The notes beneath the pieces are model-generated. The model was not told where the DNA came from. It did not search any database and saw nothing but the letters and a program-made list of their open reading frames with translations. A stretch of 64,000 nucleotides of DNA from Chloroflexi bacterium GWB2_49_20. Its GTDB lineage: Bacteria > Chloroflexota > Anaerolineae > Anaerolineales > Villigracilaceae. Below are positions 39,412-46,488 of this stretch, piece after piece. Location: assembly GCA_001796335.1 (NCBI GenBank), contig MGMF01000001.1, positions 248,001-312,000 on the forward strand, read 5' to 3'. The position numbers were made by a program, and so were the translations under genes. Within the stretch, counting starts at the first letter, position 1, and every line of letters starts with the position of its first letter.

Positions 39412-40311
39412 TCATTTACCCATATTTTCAAGAAGATTGTCATATTTTGCCCCTCTTCGACTACGACCACGTTTTATTAGCTTATCAATTGCTTCTGGTG
39501 GAAGAATATCGATTGCTACGCTTAAGGCAGGCATAACTTGTCTATCCAACCAATTAACCATCCTTGTGACTGTTAACTCTTTGGCATCCCCAATTGTTGC
39601 CCATGCTCTTGCTTCACCGGAAATAAATTCTTGCCACCAATCAGTATAAAAATCAATGTAATCTCGCAAATGGCCAATACTTATTGAAAACCATTTTGAA
39701 ACATCTTCGGCTAATAATAAATCCTGTGCGATTATTTGAGCTCGAAAATCTCTTGTTTCAATTTCCAATCTTGTATAACCCCGTTTGTTGTAAATCCTGA
39801 TTCTACGATCTGCTTCTCTCAATCCAAACTCAACTGTATAAGTTCCGATTTCTCCATTATCTCGCTTACCCAAAGGTGATTTATGTACTACTAAATTTTC
39901 ACGTTTCCCTAATGTTCTGATATTGTTTTCAATTATTTCTTGTTCAGCTTGTTCAGGAGTGAAACCAAGATTATCAAATGCGAAATCTAAACGAGTAAAG
40001 TTATATGCATCTTTATAATTGCTTTCCAACAAAACCCCTAATGCATGAAAATAATCCCACGAAATTAATTCGCACGCTTGACCAGGTATTTCGTAATGGA
40101 AATATTCTCTATCTTCTTGAACAGGATTAAGATAAATTTTAAATTCCATTAAGGAATGCCATATTTCTTTAAATCCTCTTCCACCATGCCCCATTTCAAC
40201 CATTTCCCCAAACCTATCTTTTAATAGAATGTCATAAATATTAAATGCTTGATCTCTAGGAGCATGTATTGTGAAGGCTAACCAATGAATTCCAAATGTT
40301 ACTTTTTCCAT
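39412..40311 (-). CDS. Rep_trans-like rolling-circle replication initiator
   Basis: A 299-residue protein. Motifs typical of the replication-initiation factor family (Rep_trans, PF02486) are FTRLDFAFDN (about 125-135), RIRIYNKRGYTRLEIETRDF (about 185-204) and WLAFTIHA near the start. The family nicks one DNA strand and initiates rolling-circle replication of plasmids, phages and some ICEs. The exact active-site Tyr is not certain. It is in the same operon as the integrase. GGGAG lies upstream of the ATG. Confidence 0.78.
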   Translation of the reverse strand: MEKVTFGIHWLAFTIHAPRDQAFNIYDILLKDRFGEMVEMGHGGRGFKEIWHSLMEFKIYLNPVQEDREYFHYEIPGQACELISWDYFHALGVLLESNYKDAYNFTRLDFAFDNLGFTPEQAEQEIIENNIRTLGKRENLVVHKSPLGKRDNGEIGTYTVEFGLREADRRIRIYNKRGYTRLEIETRDFRAQIIAQDLLLAEDVSKWFSISIGHLRDYIDFYTDWWQEFISGEARAWATIGDAKELTVTRMVNWLDRQVMPALSVAIDILPPEAIDKLIKRGRSRRGAKYDNLLENMGK

Positions 40312-40353
40312 TTTTTTAAACTCCCACCCCCTATCAGTATGGGGGGGGTTATC

Positions 40354-40405
40354 GCTTTCACAAGCTGGCAGTCCTCCTTACGTGCGGGCTGGCAGTTGTG
40401 AAAGC
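40354..40405. repeat. Inverted and direct repeats before rep
   Basis: A perfect 10-bp inverted repeat (GCTTTCACAA at 40354-40363, TTGTGAAAGC at 40396-40405) encloses two direct copies of GCTGGCAGT (40364-40372 and 40388-40396). It overlaps the 3' end of the small gene at 40378 and lies 40-90 nt upstream of rep. It could be a Rep binding or nick site, or a regulatory hairpin. Confidence 0.65.
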
Positions 40406-40614
40406 TGAATTTCTGATACTTCGCTCTGATCTTTATCTTCAATACTCTTTGTAAGGCTGATATAGCCTGTCATTAATGCCAAACGCATGAATTCAGCCTT
40501 TTTGTATCCTGATCTCTTTTGAAAATCCATTAAAGAATATTTGACAGGTAAAGGTAAAGTAACGTTTACCCTTCCGTACAATCCTTTTTTAGTTTTGATT
40601 ATTTTTTCAACCAT
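40378..40614 (-). CDS. Small ribbon-helix-helix-like protein
   Basis: A 78-residue protein with a basic N-terminus containing a beta-strand-like GRVNVTLPLPVKYSLMDFQK and a helical segment GYKKAEFMRLALMTGYISL. This is the CopG/Arc type arrangement of plasmid copy-control proteins. AAGGAAGG lies upstream of the ATG. It is the first gene of the rep operon and may repress it. Confidence 0.6.
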   Translation of the reverse strand: MVEKIIKTKKGLYGRVNVTLPLPVKYSLMDFQKRSGYKKAEFMRLALMTGYISLTKSIEDKDQSEVSEIQLSQLPART

Positions 40615-40643
40615 ATTTCCTTCCTTAATCTAATTTGCACCCG

Positions 40644-40789
40644 CCGCCCGTCCTAAGTGCAGCCTACCAGGCTGACACTCACAGTCAAGGGCTTTTGGCT
40701 GTTGCCGCTTCGCTCAAGCCCTTGACAGTGAGCCTCGGTCAGCCTGGTAAAGATGGCTAAGGACGGACGGCTAAGGCTATAACGGGCGG
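40644..40789. repeat. 146-nt GC-rich imperfect cruciform (candidate replication origin or oriT)
   Basis: The left arm (40644-40694) and right arm (40716-40789) pair through several perfect blocks: AAGGGCTT core with TCAAGGGCTT/AAGCCCTTGA, CTCAC/GTGAG, TACCAGGCTGAC/GTCAGCCTGGTA, GTCCTTA-type and CCGCCCGT/ACGGGCGG. The loop is 21 nt. It is sharply more GC-rich than the flanking element DNA and sits between the divergent rep operon and the XRE gene. Such structures serve as double- or single-strand origins in rolling-circle elements. Confidence 0.7.
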
Positions 40790-40850
40790 TAAAATCGACC
40801 TTGCACTTCAAACCAGAAGGATGTAATATAGATACATATTATTCAAGGTT

Positions 40851-40898
40851 CAATTATTCTAATAAGGAATGTTATTATATTCTAAATTAGAATAATTG
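40851..40898. promoter_or_regulatory. Dyad operator upstream of the XRE gene
   Basis: A perfect 13-bp inverted repeat, CAATTATTCTAAT (40851-40863) and ATTAGAATAATTG (40886-40898), with a third partly overlapping ATTCTAA-A-TTAGAAT palindrome at 40879-40893. It lies 24 nt before the XRE start and is a probable binding site for that repressor. Confidence 0.7.
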
Positions 40899-40921
40899 TC
40901 AATATTTCTACAGGTTTTCTT

Positions 40922-41317
40922 ATGATTGAAAAATTCCTTGATCTTCTGAGAGACGAAGGTCCATTTCTCCCCAATAGATATACAATTGCATTAGGAAAAC
41001 GAATTCGTGAAGCCAGGCTTGAATCGAATATGAGTCAAGCAAAACTTGCTGAAAAAGCATATTTTAAGCAATCGTCAATTTCCAAAATCGAAGCTGGAAC
41101 TAGATCGGTAGCAGCAGAAGAAATCTTATATTTGAGCTATGCACTAGATAAACCTATTATTTATTTTTTCCCGAAAGAATTTGTTTATGAATTGAGCGAA
41201 AACGAATTATCGTTACTTGAAAAGGAATTACTTATCCAAGTACGTCATTTAAGTAAAGAGGATATGCGAAGATTAATAGCCCAAGCTAGGGCTTTAGTAG
41301 ATTTATCAGACCGATGA
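40922..41317 (+). CDS. XRE-family helix-turn-helix regulator
   Basis: A 131-residue protein. Residues about 23-75 form an HTH_3 domain: IREARLESNMSQAKLAEKAY, then QSSISKIEAGTR. The rest contains helical residues that may form a dimer or ligand domain. It lies 46 nt upstream of the OLD gene on the same strand and behind a dyad operator, so it probably represses itself and the OLD gene until a trigger releases it. The ATG at 40922 lacks a good ribosome-binding site. Confidence 0.85.
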   Translation: MIEKFLDLLRDEGPFLPNRYTIALGKRIREARLESNMSQAKLAEKAYFKQSSISKIEAGTRSVAAEEILYLSYALDKPIIYFFPKEFVYELSENELSLLEKELLIQVRHLSKEDMRRLIAQARALVDLSDR

Positions 41318-41363
41318 TCACATAAATTGGATAGTACAACAAAGGGAAAGGAAACAACACATT

Positions 41364-43337
41364 ATGAAACTCACATCTGCTGAAATCACTGATTTCCAAT
41401 CTATTCGCCATTCAAATCCTTTTGAAATTGGGGAAATTACTTGTTTGGTAGGAAAAAATGAAGCAGGGAAAACAGCTTTACTAAGGGCTCTTTATAGGCT
41501 CAACCCTATCATTCCTGAAGAAGGCAATTTTGATGTTACAGATGATTACCCTCGAGCGGATGTAGAGGATTATCAACAAGATGTAGAATCCGGAGATCGT
41601 GAACCAGCGAAAGTAATTGAAGCAACTTTCACATTATCAGATGAAGAAATATGCGGCATAGAAACTGAATTTGGAAAGGGGATTTTATCAGATAGCTTTC
41701 TTACCCTGAGTAAAGGTTATGATAATAAGCTATTTGTTAGTTTATCAACCAATCCTAAAAAAGCTATAAAATCAATTATTGATCAAGCTCAAATACCTAC
41801 AGAGTTAGCTAAAAATTTAATTACATCCTCCTCATTGGATAATCTCGTCAAACTAGCTGACGAAAATAATAGCTCTGAGTATTCGGAACATATTAATCGT
41901 CTTAAATCAATAATACAAAACATTAACGCTAAGAATGGTTTAATTATTTATATCTATGATAAATACCTCGCCGGTAGTCTTCCTAAGTTTCTTTTGTTTG
42001 AAGAATTTTACTTAATGAAAGGATGCGAAAATATAGAAGTTTTAAAGACAAGAGTTACACAAAATAAGCTAGAAAAATCAGATTATCCGTTGTTAGGATT
42101 GATTGAGTTAGCTAGATTAAATTTAGATGAATTGCTGAATCATAAAAGGACAGAGGAACTTGTAAATAAACTTGAAGGGGCAAGTAACCATCTTAGCAAA
42201 AAAGTGCTAAAGTATTGGTCTCAAAACAAACATATAAATATAAAATTCGATGTTCGTCCCGCCCGTCCTGGTGACCCTGAAGGAATGAGACAAGGAACTA
42301 ACATTTGGGGTCGTGTTCATGATTCAAAGAGAGAAGTATCTACTCTACTTGGTACTCGTTCCCGTGGATTTGTGTGGTTCTTTTCCTTTCTTGCTTGGTT
42401 TGATCAACAACAAAAGAATAATCAACCCTTAATTTTATTACTTGACGAACCAGGCCTTTTCTTACATGGTCGTGCTCAGGCGGACCTACTTGATTTTATG
42501 GAGAAAGAGTTAAAACCTAATCATCAAGTTATATATACAACCCACTCACCTTTCATGGTTGACCCTTCAAAACTTGACCGTGTCTTAATCGTTCAAGATA
42601 GAAGCATGGATGAAGATAAAACTTCCCCAAATGAAGACGGTACAAAAGTAATTAATAACATTGATGATGCTACTGAGGATAGCTTATTTCCATTGCAAGG
42701 AGCTCTTGGATACGATATTTGTCAATCTCTGTTTATAGGGCCGAATTGCCTTATTGTCGAAGGTGTATCAGATCTTCTCTACTTACAATCAATATCATCC
42801 CTACTTGAATCAAAAAACATGGAAAAAATTGACGATAGATGGACAATTACACCAGTCGGCGGAGCTGATAAAATACCCACATTTGTAGCCTTGCTTGGAG
42901 CTCAAAAGAAAATAAAAATTGTCACCCTTATCGACATTCAGAATAAAGATAAACAGAAAATTGATAATTTATTTGAGAAAAAGCTTCTCAAAAAGCAAAA
43001 TGTTTTAACATTCGCTGATTTTGTTAATTCAAAAGAAGCCGATATCGAAGATATGTTTGGAGAAAATCTTTATCTAAAATTAGTAAACGAAGAGTATTCA
43101 AGAGAATTATCTACTCCAATACTAGCCAAAAATCTAAATTCAAAATTACCAAGAATAATTATGAGATTAGATAATTATTTTAGCAAAAAACCATTAACCG
43201 ATAATCATAAATTCAATCACTATCGCCCAGCTAGATATTTTGCTGAAAATATAACGAAATTAGCAGACGATATTCCTACAGATATTATTAATAAATTTGA
43301 GGAAGTATTCAAAACTATAAATAGATTACTCAAATGA
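41364..43337 (+). CDS. OLD-family ATPase with Toprim nuclease domain
   Basis: A 657-residue protein. The N-terminal ABC-type ATPase has Walker A GKNEAGKTALLRALYRLNP (about 30-48) and Walker B/D-loop LLLDEPGLFLH with THSPFMVD (H-loop). The C-terminal Toprim domain has LIVEGVSDLLYL (catalytic Glu) and VTLIDIQNKDK; the usual DxD is DIQ here. OLD nucleases such as GajA act in anti-phage defence. There is no UvrD-like GajB partner, so it is not Gabija. AAGGAAAC lies upstream of the ATG. Confidence 0.88.
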   Translation: MKLTSAEITDFQSIRHSNPFEIGEITCLVGKNEAGKTALLRALYRLNPIIPEEGNFDVTDDYPRADVEDYQQDVESGDREPAKVIEATFTLSDEEICGIETEFGKGILSDSFLTLSKGYDNKLFVSLSTNPKKAIKSIIDQAQIPTELAKNLITSSSLDNLVKLADENNSSEYSEHINRLKSIIQNINAKNGLIIYIYDKYLAGSLPKFLLFEEFYLMKGCENIEVLKTRVTQNKLEKSDYPLLGLIELARLNLDELLNHKRTEELVNKLEGASNHLSKKVLKYWSQNKHINIKFDVRPARPGDPEGMRQGTNIWGRVHDSKREVSTLLGTRSRGFVWFFSFLAWFDQQQKNNQPLILLLDEPGLFLHGRAQADLLDFMEKELKPNHQVIYTTHSPFMVDPSKLDRVLIVQDRSMDEDKTSPNEDGTKVINNIDDATEDSLFPLQGALGYDICQSLFIGPNCLIVEGVSDLLYLQSISSLLESKNMEKIDDRWTITPVGGADKIPTFVALLGAQKKIKIVTLIDIQNKDKQKIDNLFEKKLLKKQNVLTFADFVNSKEADIEDMFGENLYLKLVNEEYSRELSTPILAKNLNSKLPRIIMRLDNYFSKKPLTDNHKFNHYRPARYFAENITKLADDIPTDIINKFEEVFKTINRLLK

Positions 43338-43431
43338 ATTAGTATGTTTAAATTTTAACAACAAGCCTCTTCTAAGTTTAGAACATATAACCGCAAGGTT
43401 AATATCTGCACTCCATGGAATGCAAAAATAT

Positions 43432-43463
43432 TACCTAACTGGAATTGATCTAGAATACGCTTG
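43432..43463 (+). repeat. Att-like repeat, copy 1
   Basis: A 32-nt sequence ending GAATACGCTTG, 94 nt after the OLD stop. It matches copy 3 at 28 of 33 aligned positions, and related sequence extends about 25 nt upstream. It diverges after CGCTTG. Confidence 0.75.
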
Positions 43464-43530
43464 TTTTTCATAATAGTGATTATCAATAACATAGAAATTT
43501 TTTACTCAATTGATAATTCAAGGAATAATT

Positions 43531-44400
43531 ATGAAGCCTACGCTTTCTCTCTTTTGGAGTTATATTAAAGCTCTCTCAAGGAATTGGGTTCTTTGGTTAT
43601 CAATTGGCATTGATCTGATTGCTCGAATAATACAAGTATTTCCATTTTTTCAAATTATTCCACAAATATATTTTCAAATTACATATACTACTATTGCCTT
43701 CATAGGATTGGTTTGGGCAGGTTTTATCACATATTTAAATTTGCTTGCAAGAATCCCTGATGAATCAAAACCATTAAATCCTGAAATATCTCTTTTATTT
43801 AAAGAAGGGAATGAATACTCATTTGGATTTCAGGATAATTCAATATACATACCTAACAAAGAAGATAGAAAGATAGCTCATAATGAGTTCAATACGAATC
43901 CTAATGAGGTTCTTAAAGATTCTACTTTACCAAAATCCGAATTAACTTTACAGCTAAGAATTGAAAATACTGGCCTAGTTCCAATAAGAATTCTAAAATT
44001 TGGCGGATCAGTAGAAGAGCATCGAAGTAAATTACCTTTACATTTTATGGTACCTGATGCTAAAAATTATGATGATAGTAATCTATCATATCCAATGGCA
44101 TTGCCCCCGAATAACAGTTTTCACTTTAAGGTTGTCGTTTCTATTCATCCATCGCCTTTATTATCTGATGCTCAGGTTGCTGCACGATTTCCCATATGGT
44201 CAAATGATCACGATTCAGTTAATATTGCTATTTGGATTGAAGCGATTCAACCTTCTGGTGTAAAGATATACAATTTTCAAGCTAATCATGAAATTTCAAC
44301 AACTCCCTTATTCAATTTATATATAGACCATTGGAAATATTTATCTCGGAAAGATTTAGTTGAATTAACTACTATGAAAAGCTATAATACATTTTCTTAA
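43531..44400 (+). CDS. Orphan two-helix membrane protein (cassette 1 cargo)
   Basis: About 289 residues. Two hydrophobic helices lie near residues 15-60 (WLSIGIDLIARIIQVFPFF and TTIAFIGLVWAGFITYLNLL), followed by a long soluble domain with beta-rich hydrophilic sequence. The ATG at 43531 has AAGGA at good spacing; a start at 43510 is possible. No family is recognised. It is the only gene between att-like copies 1 and 2, and may be a defence effector or regulator, which is speculation. Confidence 0.65.
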   Translation: MKPTLSLFWSYIKALSRNWVLWLSIGIDLIARIIQVFPFFQIIPQIYFQITYTTIAFIGLVWAGFITYLNLLARIPDESKPLNPEISLLFKEGNEYSFGFQDNSIYIPNKEDRKIAHNEFNTNPNEVLKDSTLPKSELTLQLRIENTGLVPIRILKFGGSVEEHRSKLPLHFMVPDAKNYDDSNLSYPMALPPNNSFHFKVVVSIHPSPLLSDAQVAARFPIWSNDHDSVNIAIWIEAIQPSGVKIYNFQANHEISTTPLFNLYIDHWKYLSRKDLVELTTMKSYNTFS

Positions 44401-44427
44401 TCATACCTATTGTTTGTGCTTCATTTG

Positions 44428-44461
44428 TAGCCGAATTGGATTTGAGCTTGAATACGCTTGG
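44428..44461 (+). repeat. Att-like repeat, copy 2
   Basis: A 34-nt sequence (TAGCC...TTGAGC...GAATACGCTTGG), 27 nt after the membrane-protein stop. It matches copy 3 at 30 of 34 positions. It diverges from copy 3 after CGCTTGG. Confidence 0.8.
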
Positions 44462-44630
44462 TTAAGATAACAATGTTTATAGAATACATTACATAAATAC
44501 AAAAATACATTATCAGCAATTTGGCTTGACCTGTTAATAATATGTATTGCCCCAGCCACCTGCTGGAATTGGAATTCTATAGCACTTTGTGAAAATTGAT
44601 TACTAATAGCGATTTTTTGAGGTTATTGGA

Positions 44631-45308
44631 ATGAGCTGGGATTTTCGTCAGACACTGGTTCAAATATATTTTTATTCTTTCCCAATATTGTTATATGTAA
44701 GTGCAAGTACTATTACTTATGGCTACCCGATAATTAAAGACTCTGAGTTTGCTATCATATTACTTATTATTTCTTTTTATATTTCATCTCATTCATTCTT
44801 CCAACCAAATAAATATCTCTCCTTTATCCATATAACCAAGAAATATATATACCTATATATAGCAACACTCTTAACTTTCATAATATCCTTGTCAATTTAT
44901 AGTGGAATTATTTTATACGGGAATATTCTTCAAATATATATCGTTTATCCTTTATTATTACCTTTGGGTTTATACCTGGGGTCGGTAGTGGTTTTTATTA
45001 TTAACGAAATTGCTTATAGTAAAGACTATGAAGTAGAGAATAATTTTCAACCTCGCGAGAAAGTATTACTGCCTACTTCAAAGAAATCCATTAATCTAAA
45101 TATCTTATTGCAAGGAATACTAAATTGCTGGAATAAAACACCAAAATTTCTGTTTGTAATTATCTTTAGCACGATTACCACTTTCGTGACATATCAACTT
45201 TCTAATTATGAAAATAATGTCGTTAGTCACGCCACTGTTCTAGGGACATGGTTAGCAATATTTTCTATCGTTTTATTTAATAAAACCAATGATCATATCA
45301 AGAAATAA
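44631..45308 (+). CDS. Orphan polytopic membrane protein (cassette 2 cargo)
   Basis: A 225-residue protein with about six hydrophobic helices (near 9-30, 37-53, 69-92, 97-118, 163-182 and 196-215). No family is recognised. GAGG lies 8 nt upstream of the ATG. It is the only gene between att-like copies 2 and 3. AT-rich codon use differs sharply from the core genes before 35.8 kb. Confidence 0.65.
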   Translation: MSWDFRQTLVQIYFYSFPILLYVSASTITYGYPIIKDSEFAIILLIISFYISSHSFFQPNKYLSFIHITKKYIYLYIATLLTFIISLSIYSGIILYGNILQIYIVYPLLLPLGLYLGSVVVFIINEIAYSKDYEVENNFQPREKVLLPTSKKSINLNILLQGILNCWNKTPKFLFVIIFSTITTFVTYQLSNYENNVVSHATVLGTWLAIFSIVLFNKTNDHIKK

Positions 45309-45429
45309 GATGATATTCCACTTCAGATGGACGCAGTAGAAAACATATTATTAATCAGTAATGTATTCGTGATGTATTATCACCTAAAACTGCTTGTTTA
45401 ATATCCACTATCCATCCCAAGGATAGTTG

Positions 45430-45463
45430 TAGCCTAACTGGAGTTGAGCCTGAATACGCTTGG
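45430..45463 (+). repeat. Att-like repeat, copy 3 (leads into attR)
   Basis: A 34-nt copy TAGCCTAACTGGAGTTGAGC...GAATACGCTTGG. Its last seven bases CGCTTGG are the first bases of the tRNA-derived right repeat, so here the repeat is continuous with a real attachment site. Confidence 0.85.
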
Positions 45464-45491
45464 TCGCTGGTTCGAATCCAGCCGGGCCCAC
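45457..45491 (+). repeat. attR: 35-bp direct repeat
   Basis: Identical to 35922-35956 in tRNA-Ile2. It lacks the 5' half of the tRNA, so it is not a tRNA gene. It marks the right end of the element. Confidence 0.93.
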
Positions 45492-45527
45492 CTTTTGGCA
45501 CTTCTTTTAATGCGAGATTAACCTTAT

Positions 45528-45560
45528 AAAAAAATCCAGTTAATATTCTGGATTTTTTAT
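45528..45560 (+). terminator. Intrinsic terminator, probably the original one of tRNA-Ile2
   Basis: A 12-nt left arm (45528-45539, A-run plus TCCAG) with right arm CTGGATTTTTT (45548-45558) around an 8-nt AT loop. It sits 37 nt after attR, the distance expected from the tRNA before insertion. Confidence 0.85.
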
Positions 45561-45908
45561 TTTTTAGGTTAGTACTCCTAATCTAAGGTGATGAAAAGAC
45601 AATATTCATTCTTACATAAATCTTCCATGATATTTTCTCCTTTTTTATTGAGTTTGTTATAATTTTATGAACCAATTGATTCTGAAAATGTTTTTCCAGG
45701 AAATTTAATAGTTTTCTACAGCAACCCTACAGCAACCAAATTAGATAGTGTTGAAAGCATAGACAAGAGATACATTTTTACCCCCATATGTAGAACAAAG
45801 TAGACTATTAACCACCATATATACTGTATATAGAACATTCGTGTCAACTCTTATATGGTGATTAGAGGAATTTAAGAAAGAGATTATGACAAATTAAAAA
45901 GGCAGTCT

Positions 45909-45923
45909 CCCAAATAAGTGGGA
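45909..45923 (+). repeat. Hairpin repeat copy A
   Basis: CCCAAATAAGTGGGA, extended to TCTCCC/GGGAGA stem at 45906-45925. One mismatch to copy B at 46280-46294. Confidence 0.6.
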
Positions 45924-46043
45924 GATTAAGAAAAATCTCTCAGTTTTGAGATGCAATGATATTCCATATAATCATTAACCTGGATTATTGAATTGAGGTA
46001 GTATATCAATAACAACGAAATAAAAACTTGAGGAGAATTAATC

Positions 46044-46271
46044 ATGCAGAACTTTTCAGTACCCAACCCGCAAATAGTACCAAGTCCAGCTGCACGAGCA
46101 GCAGTAGACACATTATTAGAAATACAAGATCTACATGATATGCTCGAAAAATACAATCAGATTAATTCAGATCAAACTGAAAAAATGATTCGTTTAACAA
46201 ATGGGATTGCAATCTTGACCTTCCTAATGGTGATAGGATTAGTAATACAGATATGGTTATCTCTAAAATAA
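46044..46271 (+). CDS. Small tail-anchored membrane protein
   Basis: A 75-residue protein. Residues 1-50 are soluble and partly coiled (TLLEIQDLHDMLEKYNQINS), and one hydrophobic helix ends the protein (GIAILTFLMVIGLVIQIWL). A strong GAGGAGA site precedes the ATG at good spacing. No family recognised. Near-identical hairpins lie about 120 nt upstream and 9 nt downstream, so it may be a compact, self-contained unit. Confidence 0.6.
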   Translation: MQNFSVPNPQIVPSPAARAAVDTLLEIQDLHDMLEKYNQINSDQTEKMIRLTNGIAILTFLMVIGLVIQIWLSLK

Positions 46272-46279
46272 AAAAATAA

Positions 46280-46294
46280 CCCACATAAGTGGGA
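46280..46294 (+). repeat. Hairpin repeat copy B
   Basis: CCCACATAAGTGGGA, nine nt after the small-gene stop. It may be a weak terminator; no T-run follows. Confidence 0.6.
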
Positions 46295-46488
46295 TATTAG
46301 ATAAGTTTCTTGCCAATTAATTACTCTCCCGGGTAGAGACCTAATAAATAATAAATCTATATATATCTTTTTCATATCTTGGGAATTTATTTATTTTTCA
46401 ATTAACATGTAAACTCTTGTGACTGCTCAGGTAGGTGAGACAAAGGGAGGTAGATAAGGTGTACCTGTTATGGCCAGTCGCAACACAT

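Larger units (their letters stand above)
35922..45491. mobile_element. Integrative element in tRNA-Ile2 with rolling-circle-type Rep
   Basis: A 9.5-kb AT-rich segment bounded by a perfect 35-bp direct repeat from the tRNA 3' part. It contains its own tyrosine integrase, a Rep_trans-like initiator, an HTH/zinc-ribbon protein, a small ribbon-helix-helix-like protein, a big cruciform, a restriction-modification pair, an XRE-OLD pair and two orphan membrane proteins. No conjugation genes or capsid genes are visible, so it resembles an integrating plasmid or mobilisable satellite rather than a complete ICE or phage. The boundary and integrase are seen directly; mobility is inferred. Confidence 0.9.
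45309..46043. other. Junction region with att-like copy 3, attR, tRNA terminator and hairpins
   Basis: 735 bp without a convincing gene. It contains a short inverted repeat (CTATCC/GGATAG near 45410-45426), att-like copy 3, attR, a terminator, a dispersed inverted repeat CACCATATA/TATATGGTG (45813-45821 with 45852-45860) and the hairpin at 45909-45923. Confidence 0.7.

Noticed and set aside
41364-43337. Gabija defence system
   Set aside because: The OLD protein fits GajA in shape, but no UvrD-like GajB is present beside it.
43432-45463. Three spaced repeats as a CRISPR array
   Set aside because: The copies are about 1 kb apart with whole genes between them, are imperfect, and no cas gene is present.
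45926-46156. Minus-strand ORF of 76 codons
   Set aside because: It overlaps the plus-strand small gene that has a strong ribosome-binding site and a clear membrane helix; the minus frame has neither.
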